Positions 1 through 9,301 of a stretch of DNA of 57,058 bases are shown here, in pieces (the stretch's first letter is position 1; every line of letters begins with the position of its first letter). The stretch comes from Tieghemiomyces parasiticus. Its lineage: Eukaryota; Kickxellomycota; Dimargaritomycetes; Dimargaritales; Dimargaritaceae. The notes beneath the pieces are model-generated. The model was not told the DNA's origin and ran no database searches. It saw nothing but the letters and a program-made list of their open reading frames with translations. The translations under genes were made by a program, and so were the position numbers. The DNA lies in contig JANBPT010000202.1 of assembly GCA_027575765.1 (NCBI GenBank), positions 1 through 57,058 of the forward strand, read 5' to 3'.

Positions 1-1951
1 CTTAGTCCAGAAGCAGCCCGGGCGGTAGAAATTGTGGTAGATGAAGCTGGGGTGCCTAGACCAATGCGGGCAAAGACCGTAATCAAATACTGAGCTAAGG
101 CGGTGGGAGATAAAGCCAGTGGTGTACGGTGTGGCTTAGCGTCACCCTGTTCTTCGTGAGATTTTATCTGCAAGATCGTTTTCCTCTGCTACCGTTACCA
201 TCCTAGAGAATTAAAGTGGGTATTCATCCGATAATGCAGATTAATGCATCTAGTGATGCGACACGTAACGAACAATGAGGAGTGGCATAAGAAGTCCGAG
301 TTTGGAGGCCAGTTAGCACATAATGCAATGGTCTATAGACGTAGTATTTACATGGGTTGACTTGCCCTGTTTGAGTATTATATGGTAAATTTTATGCGAG
401 TAGTGCCAATGGCCTAGTAAAAACTATGAGCCTTATATGCGTATGGCGAACTTCGCCTGTGAACACTGTCATTGTGATTAAGTTGGTGAATTTTTTCGTT
501 GAACTGGCATGGTGGGGTTAACCCTACAACACTATCAAAGCAAGTGATCTGGCTGCTTCCGGTTCGACTGGCAGTTATAATGCATGTTGCCGTCTACCTG
601 CCAGTGTCGTAACCTTCCGCTTACGAATACCGTTAATTCGACGCGGTGACATCCGCCAGGGCTGTTCTCGTCTGCATACTGGTGGTACTGCTTGCTACAT
701 GCTGGCTTATCGTTTCCATCTGACTATTCGGCGCGGCTCCATCCATCCTTCACTAGTGTTGAGTATAGTTTTTGGTCGTTTCCACTGTCCATTATCCGAT
801 CATTCCGGGTCCTACAGGGCGACTCCCCTCCACTAGATCGCTGCAAAGATCCATTTCGATGCTCCTCTGTTCCTAGTCCGCTTAGTCGCATTGATTAGGG
901 ACTATTTGATAGCGTCGGTCAGTGCTTCTTTCCGCTCCCTCCGTCACATTTTGCGGGCCTTTTCCCTGTCTCGCCGCTAGGTCTTCGCACGGACCTGCCG
1001 AGGATGGCGTTGCCGTGCGACCAACGGCGAGGTCATCAGCCTTGACTACAATTTACTGACCCTGGTAACGCCACCGGTGTGGGGCCTAGTGTGGCGCCCA
1101 ATGGCCCCTTGTCCTTCTCGGCTCGCTTTTTTTAGATGGATTTCGATACGGAGCAGGTATGAAGTCGATTTTTGTCCTCTGTGCTACGACGGAAGTTGCT
1201 GTACTAGACCTTGTGCTGTAAATTGGCCTGTGGTGTGGTTACGTTTGGGCACTTGACTTGCCATGCTTTAATCGAAGCTGTCAAGGCGCTGAAGTCGGAT
1301 AAAATATCCACGGAATCAAATACATACTTATTATATACCTCGCCGACTCACTTTAGCGTGGTTGAGCCTGACTAGTCAATGTTGTAGTAAGGCTAGGGAC
1401 ACGGACCTTGGTATACGATACCAAATCCTTGAGCTTTTCTCCCAAATAACTAGATGAGAGGGCCACACTGTAGCCATGCCTCTTGAGCCGATAAGAGCAT
1501 GCAAAAGGGAGAGGTAGGGAGTTGGATGCACAAGGGGTTACACCGACCAGGTCGGGGCGACGACTTGGCCGCGGCCTTTATTCGTCGCTCACGTGGTTGG
1601 TCTGAAAAATAGACTAGAGGTTGGGCGACAGCAACGCCCTCAATAACCAAAATGGGAGAAGTGACAAGGGACAGCAAAGGCGCCACGCCTCGTTCTACTA
1701 AAGTTAGCTAAAATTGATCTGGGGCCCGTACGCAACCGGTAGCTCCTCTCAGCCTCCTGTTGCCTATTGCTATGACCGAAGCTCTGGGCCACCAGGCACG
1801 CAGATGAGTGGTTCACCGGTCCTATCGCTCCGCTGAAATCGATGACTACATCTAGTAGCCGGTGGCTGCCACTATGGGTCTACAACTCTGCCCAATGCGC
1901 CACTATCTCGGGCCTGACTGCCTTCTGCGCTGGAAAGAAAAAGAGGGTGCG
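1..1951. other. Gene-free stretch at the left edge
   Basis: No open frame here combines useful length, composition and recognisable sequence; the longest are under 80 codons and resemble nothing I know. I see no tRNA A/B-box pair, no rRNA and no repeat array. It may hold the distal promoter of the HSF gene or the end of an off-window gene's flank. Confidence 0.5.
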
Positions 1952-1959
1952 TATATAAA
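1952..1959 (+). promoter_or_regulatory. Candidate TATA box for the HSF gene
   Basis: A perfect TATATAAA lies on the plus strand about 850 bp before the HSF start codon. Pyrimidine-rich sequence follows it, as is common in fungal promoters and leaders. If used, it implies a leader of roughly 800 nt. No clear alternating GAA/TTC heat-shock element was seen next to it. Confidence 0.45.
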
Positions 1960-2375
1960 GCCATCGGGGTCCCCTAGTGGAGGGATGTAAAAAGTATCTG
2001 TCCATTTGTCCACCGCCAGCTGCCAGTTGGGTTACATCCTATTGTTATTTGGCCTCTCTGTATCGTTTCTCTCCCTCCCTAGCAAGCCGAGCGACCGGTC
2101 TGCCCTGAGTCTCCCGGGTGCATCCAGCCTTCGAGACCTTTATTATTCCCACTGTTGGGTTCATCGTCGATCCCAGTGCGGACTTATAGCCAGGACCATC
2201 GATTGTTCCCGGACGCGGAGAGCCCGTCGCTCTGTACCCTTCGTCTGCAGGCCCTGGCCAGTGAAAAAACGGTATCGCACGCACACGCACTCCTTCCCTG
2301 GACCCTTTCCCCGCCCCGCCCACACTACACCTAGGTACCAGCGTCTAAAGACACAAAATCCCAGCCAGAACTCAC

Positions 2376-2693
2376 ATGGCCCTCCCGCGTCGCCAAGCCA
2401 TTGCCCTATCCCTCCTCGCCATTTCACCGGCCGTGTCCTACCGAAATCTTCTATTGTCACCCTTGCCCACTTCAGCCTTAGATTATTCCGTCGTTCGAAA
2501 TTACCCTCCCGCAACCCGGCCTTACTCGACTCCGTTGCACCCGACCTATCTTCTCCTTTACTTCGGTTTGTCTTGCCACTCCAGCTCTCCAGGTCGCTTT
2601 TACTCCATCTCGGGCTCCCCCGTCCGGAATCTTGATAAAACCGCCGTATCGTCTTCCCCTTTTCCCTACTCTAATAGGCACCTGCTCTTTTAG
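2376..2693 (+). promoter_or_regulatory. Possible upstream ORF (105 codons) in the HSF leader
   Basis: The frame starts at an ATG and closes about 110 nt before the HSF start codon. It lies downstream of the TATA box at 1952, so it would be in the HSF transcript if that box is used. The translation (starting MALPRRQAIA) resembles no family I know and is rich in Ser, Pro and Leu, as expected from a C/T-rich leader. It may restrict HSF translation or be chance. Confidence 0.25.
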
Positions 2694-2804
2694 CTTGCCG
2701 TTCAATCCCTATCCGAAGCGAACCCCCGCCCCTTCCTCACTCTACTAGCCCCGGCAAGCCCAGGTGCTTTTTTTGTTGTTCAACACGCCCATTGACTCGC
2801 CGCC

Positions 2805-4225
2805 ATGAACATCCCCAACTATAACCAACTGCAACCTCCGTCGCCCAACTCACCCTACTCGCGGAGTCCGAGCAACCAGCTAACACCCGAGCAGCAGTTC
2901 ATGAGTGCTATGCTGCTTCAGCAGCAGCAGCAGCAGCTGGCCCTCAACTTGCAACAACAGCAGCAGCAGCAGCAGGGGCTGACGCTCCAGCAGCCCCAGC
3001 CGACGCAGCAACAGCAACACCTACAACTCCAGGGGCTACCGGTTGAACGGCGGTCCTCATCCCCTACGTCACCCTCGGGCCGGACGTCCAATACCAACAC
3101 GTTCGTCCATAAGCTCCATGATATGGTGAATGACCCCACCTGGCAGCACCTCATCACCTGGAGTCCTCAGGGCACGTCCTTCATCGTTTGCGATATTAAC
3201 CGCCTGGCCCAGGATGTCCTGTCCAAGCATTTTAAGCACAGCAACTTCCAGAGCTTCGTGCGCCAGCTGAATATGTAAGTGCCACGTGTGCACCACGGTG
3301 GGCCTAGGTTCCAGTAGGCCGAAGTGTGGGCCGAGCACAAGTGGCCCTTAGCTATACCCATTGTATCCACCCCCATTCCCCAGTTGCTCACCGCCTACCG
3401 TCCAATTGACACCCTCCCACCCTCTACTTGTACAGGTACGGCTTCCACAAGATTAACAAGTCGCCCCGCGGTAACCGTCCCTCGGCCGAGAATCAAATCT
3501 GGGAGTTTTCGCACCCACGTTTCCGCCGCGGCCACCCGGAGCTGCTAGACGAGATCAAGCGCAAGGCACTGGACTCGGACACCTCGCGTCGCGAGACGGG
3601 TGACCTGTCCGGGAACGTTGCAATGGTCACCGAGCGCCACGAGGGTCTCGAGCGCCACGTGCGGGCGCTGAGCGACTACTGTGCCAACATGAACCGCGAG
3701 CTGCAGGAGCTGCGGCTCCGGCAGGCGGCCCAGCAAGAATCGCAGCGCCGCCTGGTCGATTTCCTCCGGCGGTCAGGCGTCGCGCTCCCGGACGATGTCT
3801 TGGTTGGTGGTTCCAACGCGGCCGAGACAGCCGGGCGGACTGACGCCGGTGCCACTGATCGGCCGCAGATCTTAGTCACCAACCATGACATGTCCCTCAA
3901 CGTCATGCAGGGACTGGATCTGTCTTCGTATAACCTGTCTGGATTCTCCAGTCCCACCGGCGAACACTCGCCGCTCTCCGGATCGTTCCCCACCCCCAAC
4001 CTTGGCGTACAGTTCGACCCCAATAGCCTTGCCCTCGCTATGAGCGGGAGTCCTATCCACAGCCGTCCCGTGTCACCCAACACTTTCATGAATCTCAACC
4101 ACGCCGCCAACACCCCGCTGCCGCCGTCCCCCATGATCCACGGCGTGCCCTCCGACGACGATATGGAGATTATGTCGCAGATCCTCTCCAGTTCGCGACC
4201 CGGTAGCTTCCACGGCTCCGACTGA
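2805..4225 (+). CDS. HSF-type heat-shock transcription factor
   Basis: A nuclear DNA-binding activator or repressor of the heat-shock factor family. Exons are 2805-3274 and 3436-4225 (419 aa); the 161-nt intron has gtaagt/cag ends. Residues 1-97 are Gln/Ser/Pro-rich with two CAG-coded glutamine runs. Residues about 99-201 form the winged-helix HSF domain: FVHKLHDM, the recognition region SNFQSFVRQLNM and YGFHKI, then WEFSHPRFRRG. A heptad region at about 225-280 (ERHEGLERHVRALSDY and on) fits the HR-A/B trimerisation coiled coil. The C-terminal 140 residues are Ser/Pro-rich with an acidic patch (DDDMEI). The intron splits the ATG codon of QLNM, inside the DNA-binding domain. Hsf1 is the simplest reading, but Sfl1-like repressors share the domain. 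The neighbouring RBR ligase gene is convergent. Confidence 0.93.
2919..3035 (+). repeat. CAG/CAA-rich polyglutamine-coding microsatellite
   Basis: Three clusters of CAG/CAA codons in exon 1 of the HSF gene encode runs of 6 to 8 glutamines broken by Leu, Thr and Pro. Such tracts are typical of activation domains and are prone to length polymorphism. Confidence 0.85.
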
Positions 4226-4773
4226 TGAATCGTTGCTTTTTGGTCGTTTGCGTAGTTCGTTCCTCGCTGAGGTCGTCCTGCCGCTTTTGTGTTCTACCAC
4301 CATCTAATGTGCAGTTTCTTAAATACCTTTTTGGTTCCTTGTAATACCAGCCAGACTCCCCAGAGGGGACAGGGTAGACTGTCCATGATGGGACATGTCC
4401 CTTCTGTCGCTCCACGTGCCCCTTTCTAAGTGACCTACAATTTCGTTACCCGCTTTTCCGTTCTACACTCTCCCCTTCAATCCCGCGAACTCTCCGCATC
4501 AAAACGATTAACTGACAGGGCCGCCGTCCGCCGCATCTAGTATACTATCCCGCACCATATTTATTTATTTGTTCAATAGGGTTCATTTATATACATACCA
4601 ACATTTCCTTAACTAGTCGCACCCATCAGCTCCATTCATAACCGGCCACCCCCCCCCAACCTTGGACCATAGTTTCTATTTGCAAGATACGATGTCTTGG
4701 CCGACTCTGATTGATACCGTGGGTAGGTGTGTCCTGGCTGGTTCGGGTGATTAAAAAGAAGATTCCTTGGCGG
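4226..4773. other. Convergent 3' intergenic region
   Basis: The gap lies between the stop codons of the HSF gene (+) and the RBR ligase gene (-). It is A/T-richer than the flanking exons, for example the ATTTATTTATTTG tract near 4558, and probably carries both transcript ends. No ORF or RNA gene is apparent. Confidence 0.5.
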
Positions 4774-7557
4774 CTATCCTATGATAAAGGCTAAAGTCTG
4801 CAGAATCCACTGTTCGAGGGTACCATTCATAACGGACAGTACATCGTTGCCGAACTGATACTCACGGTTCAGATCAATCACGCCCATGGGAGTTCGGCCG
4901 TTGTTAACGTTAGCCTCTTGTTCGACGGGATGACGGGCCATGAACTCCTGCTTGGCCTTTTCAGCGGCTTGTCGGCGAGCGGTTTCCTCGTCTTCAGATT
5001 GGTAGAGATCGCACCGGTCGCATTGATTGCACCGACTGCCGGGAATGGCGCGAAAGTGCTGACAGAAGTGGGCGTAGGAGACCCGCGCAATATCCCGGCG
5101 GCAAACGTAACACATGGTATAGCCTGGTAACGGGTTCGATTATGGAGTGAGGGAGAGACAAAGTATATAGTAAAAGGTAAAGTGATAAGTTGGGTGGCCT
5201 TGTCAGCGCTCCTACGCATGCCATCGAAAACTACGGTGTTGAGTCGCACACTCTTGGACTTACCGCATCGGCAGGTCATCTTGTTGCACCCATCGGACTT
5301 GACGAATGACATTTGGCAGCGCGGGCACTACAAAGCTCGGAGACGAGGGTTAGGGTAGGAACGTGGAGGGTGTGTTAGCACCATGTTGGCCACAGCTTCG
5401 GCCGCGTCGCGTCTCTCGATCGGTGCCTGGGCATGGTTTAATCACACGTTTAACCCGATAACTTACTGTGCGCTTGACGGCCTCGTTCATGGCTCGATCT
5501 ATGTACCGTTTCATGGCCTCCTTGTAGGACTCGCCGCACCGGTGGTCCGGAGTCAGGGGTTTATCGCAGGTCGGGCAGACCAGTCGGCGGCAATGCGGAT
5601 TTGGGCACTGGTAAATCCCGGTTGGTAGTGTTTTTGTCCCGACCGGATCGCGCCGCGCGGCCTGGTTTTGGTAAAGTTCCTGGAGTTGCGCGCGGAAATT
5701 AGCGTGCCGGGCCCCAAACACTCGACTGATTACCACTGGCGGGATGATGAAGACCATACACGATTCAAGGATAATGGTCATGTGTAATCCTAAAACCAAG
5801 GTAGCCAATTTGTCCAGTATGTAAATGCCGCCGGTGACTGCCAATATCGTAAACCCGGCTCGCAATGCCGTACCGAGATGTTGCCATACTATGCTCGTAT
5901 TACCGCTCCCAGCGAGCCACCAACGGGTGGTGCGGCCTGTTGGGGGGACCAGGTAGGCGTAGGCGCACGCTGAACAGGTTACGACGGTTTCAGCTTGGGA
6001 GGTTGGCCCTTGATTTCGTCGCCACCGGGTCAGCGACCGCCGGGCCGTTTCCTGGTCGTACTGCGTTAGGATTTCCAAGGGCAGGACCTGTTGGAGTGTA
6101 GTGGGCGTATAGCAGCCGACGCAGTCCCCATGCCCAATGCAGCGCAGGTCGGCAAGGCCGCCGTCGGAATCGTCGGTCGGCTGTTTACCGCCGGCCTGGC
6201 CGAAGATAAATTCCTCTGTAAATCGGCGTAGGCAGTCGTGGCAGCACAAGTGGCCCGCAGTACAACTGGCCAACCGTTCGAATGGGAACTCGTCGTAACA
6301 GCAACCGCAGGTGATGAGCTGACCGTGCCGTTCGTATTCCTCTTCGTTGAGCGCTACGGCCACGCAGCCATCACTGGCTACTTGCTTCCACCGGGTCGCA
6401 CGGTCCAAAGCATCGACGTCACGTAGGAGATCCAGGTGGTACATCGACGGGTGATCCTCGGCCTGCTTTGGCCGACCCGGTATGAATTGCTGCAGGACGG
6501 ATTTGAACCATGAGTTGGGTTCGCGGTCCTTGATATCCTGAAGTTGGTAATAGCTAGGTATGAAATCACCGTGGTTCTCGGCGAGGACCGCATCAACGGT
6601 GGATCGGTAGAGCATCGGGAAGGCCCGAAAGAGGCGGAGGCGGGCGCCCTCGCGGTAGGCTGGCGGACGGAAGTAGTCGCCGGGGTTCAGAACGCCAGGG
6701 GGCGTACCGGTGACACGTGGGGCGATGGTGTCGGGAACGGACGGGTGTGGACAGGCAGGATCCGACCTAAAAGCACCGGTCAGTTGGTCAGCCCAGGAAC
6801 GAATCAGGCCTGTGACCACTTGGCCGGCCACCCAGATCGCCTCAGGCGCTACTGAGCAGGGGCTGTTCGTGGGACCCAGTTCGGAAGGCGGACCGGACGG
6901 GGATTTGGGATGGTGGACACAGAGGGCTTGGTGATTGAGGTACTCATTAACCAGGCTGTCAGGAAAGGCGCCAAACAGGCCTTGGGAATAAGCCACCGAC
7001 GACACCTGCGTACCACTGGCAGCGACACGTCCATGCCCTGGCTCACGGAGGGACCCGTCCGTCGGAGCGTGCAAAAGAGACTGGCCCGTACGGTGCACCA
7101 CGGCCCGGTTGATCCATTCGCGCAGGGAGCTGGCGGCCCAATGCGGGAATACCTGGTTGAGGACGGCAAGGTAAAAGTTGGCGTAGTCGGTGGTCGTTGC
7201 GTCGGCGGCACACGCTGTAGAGAACGACGGTTGGCGCGGGTAGAGATCGCCCATGAGCTCAACTTTTTCTGTGACACGGGCCACTAGAGGGCGGGGACCG
7301 GAGGGGCTAGTCAGCGACGTCCCGGGCGCGGGGCCGTCGGCCTTACCCGCAGAGGTGCGGCGCTGGGTCCTATGCTTGGCCCTGCTATTGGGCGGGGCAT
7401 TCGGGGGTCGACCGACTATGCTGGACTGGTGTGTGAGCTGTTTGATAATATAGACAATAAAGTTGGCGTCGCAATCTGGGAAAGAGGCCTGGACCTCCTC
7501 GAGAATGTGTAGCTCGTGGGTGTTAAGCCCCCAGGGACCCGTGGTCGCCGTGGCCAT
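4774..7557 (-). CDS. RNF216/TRIAD3-like RBR E3 ubiquitin ligase with a membrane-type insert
   Basis: Predicted to transfer ubiquitin through a RING-IBR-RING2 module. Exons are 7557-5467, 5327-5264 and 5123-4774 (834 aa); both introns are about 140 nt with gtaagt donors. I chose the first ATG (7557), which gives an N-terminus MATATTGPWG. RING1 begins near residue 416 (CGCCYDEF, HLCCHDC). The IBR starts near 529 (CSACAYAY) and resumes near 648 (CPNPHCRRLVCPTC). RING2 starts at residue 698 (CPRCQMSFVKSDGCNKMTCRCG), split by intron 2, and continues as CYVCRR. This order and the DGCNKMTCRCG box match RNF216 most closely among RBR ligases. About 107 residues with two or three hydrophobic helices (for example FTILAVTGGIYIL, IILESCMVFIIPP) interrupt the IBR, which is unusual. 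The putative RING2 catalytic Cys is the one in CRCG. Confidence 0.88.
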
Positions 7558-8038
7558 GTCGTGGCTAGGATAGTGCGTAGGAGTTCGAGAGAAGCAGGGT
7601 GCGCGTGTAATAAGCAAATGAGGAATAAAAGCACTGTATTGTGACAGCAGGACTGTCTTAAATTGTCAACCAAGTAAGTGGGGCTCGTAAGAGGCGAAAC
7701 CACCCCCCAGCGCAGCACCAGCCGTATGAACTGGGGAGTGTGGGGTTTCCAAACCCTCCCCCCCCCTCTCTGTGCCGTGGCTGTGACAGCCCTAGTGCTC
7801 CCTTCCTCTTGCTGGTGTCATCACAAAGGTAACTGGCTCTCCCACCAGCAATATCTGTACAGCGTCCTAGCTAGCCTGACCTGCCCCGTCCGGTGTGCCA
7901 AGGAGCCGCTCATGCCTGCGCGCTCTGCATTCCCTGTTCCAACATCTGTTTTCGTGTCCGTCCTTTCGCTGACTGTTCATTTGCACTCTGGCGCGTATCT
8001 CTCTAACCCCGATCCACACTGTCTTAGCGGTTTAAAGA
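7558..8038. other. Divergent promoter region (RBR ligase / small membrane protein)
   Basis: The two genes diverge here with 481 bp between start codons. The part before the plus-strand gene is C/T-rich, including a CCCCCCCC run near 7760. No TATA box or ORF of note was found. Confidence 0.45.
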
Positions 8039-8769
8039 ATGCACTGGCCTTGGTCGTCACGGCTCGTCTGGGGCCTGCTATCCTCGCTGCTGCTCGTACA
8101 GGCCCTGTTCACAGAGGTAAGCCCCTACCCTAGGCCGGCACCCGAAGCCCCGGGTGACCCATACCGGCTGGTCTTCCCCGCTCTCATGCCTCGTGCGACG
8201 GTCGGCCTACTCTAAGCTACTATTTTACTACACCGATACCTCCCCGCGCACCATGCGCTATTGCAGACGGCCTGGGCGGCCAACCCCATTTCTTTTTGCA
8301 AGTGCCTTTGCGGCCAGAACGTGACCATCATTCCCATTTCGCCTATACCCGAGAAAGACGCGTGCAACAAATGTACTAAGGCCTTCTGTAACAAGCTGGA
8401 GCCCACCCTCTGCGACGGCGCCGGCACCGGAGAATCGGTCACGGTGTCTTGTTTCCAACGCGACTCCTACAAGGACGAAATCATCGTGTGGATATTTTTA
8501 TTGCTCACGTTCGGACTCCTTTTCTCGGCCTTGGCCAAGCCCTATGTAGCCCGCCGGTTCAGGGTAAGTTTCAAGCCAATAGCGGAGGGTCCATCTAGGG
8601 GAGCTATCCGGATGCTTTACATGATCATGAACCTGGAGTACTAATCTGTGCTCCAGCACGCCCCAACACCTCTGTTACATCCCATGTGTGTCTCGGGCGG
8701 TAATACTACAACGCGCTGCGCCAGCTCTTCAACCGGCCGGCCAGCAACTACTCTGCCCTCCCGGCTTAG
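8039..8769 (+). CDS. Small cysteine-rich type I membrane protein, conserved-looking, function unknown
   Basis: Exons are 8039-8116, 8267-8563 and 8725-8769 (139 aa), all joined in phase 0 with gtaagc or gtaagt donors. A signal peptide (residues 1 to about 30, core LLSSLLLVQALF) precedes a Cys-rich luminal segment: CKCLCGQNVTIIPI, CNKCTKAFC, LCDG, then SCFQRDSYKDE. One transmembrane helix follows (IIVWIFLLLTFGLLFSAL) and a short basic tail. From memory, a CKCxC / CFQRDSxKD / TM layout occurs in uncharacterised fungal proteins of similar size, but I cannot name a family. The third exon (15 codons including stop) is the weakest part of the model. Without it, translation would read about 27 codons into intron 2. 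Confidence 0.72.
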
Positions 8770-9301
8770 GGAATAATCGGGCCAACCTTGGCAATGTCGG
8801 TACCTACTTGCTCTCTACGGACTTCACCAATAAAATTCCGCTGTACTCTACATTACATTACGCACGCGTCCTGACTGGTAGACCCTAAGTGGTGTAATTG
8901 ACACCGAAGATGGTAATTATGCTTGAGAAGGTGGTGTAGGCCACCGTTACTGCCGCTACACTGGGCTGGTAAACGAGCGACGCCGGTCCCCATTTGACCC
9001 ACACACGACAACGGCCCCGCCTCCAGTGGGCGCGATCGGCCAGTCCAACGCTATTCCCAATGGAAGGCAGGCCCTGTAGTACTGGAGATCATCTCAGCTG
9101 CCGTTGGGCACTGGGACTTGTCTGATAAGGCACATCGTGCTCGTCTGCACCTTTCCCTATTCTACCACCTCACATGCCGGTATTGTCATCTGTCCCTAGT
9201 ACTGCGCCTTTCGATTGCTGAATTTCCAGCCCTCGCATTTCAAAATCTGCACGCACGCCCGTCACTAGCCCATTTTCGTCTCCGCGCCCTCAATTCGCGC
9301 C
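8770..9301 (+). other. Intergenic region before the SRP68 gene
   Basis: Both flanking genes read rightwards. No ORF with recognisable content was found. The last 200 bp are C/T-rich, consistent with a leader for the SRP68 gene; no TATA box was seen. Confidence 0.4.

Noticed and set aside
2006..2635. Plus-strand 209-codon frame in the HSF leader
   Set aside because: It has no ATG at its start, its composition is that of a C/T-rich leader, and no domain is visible.
7558..7617. N-terminal extension of the RBR ligase to 7617
   Set aside because: The extension begins with TTG rather than ATG; the first ATG at 7557 gives a plausible N-terminus.
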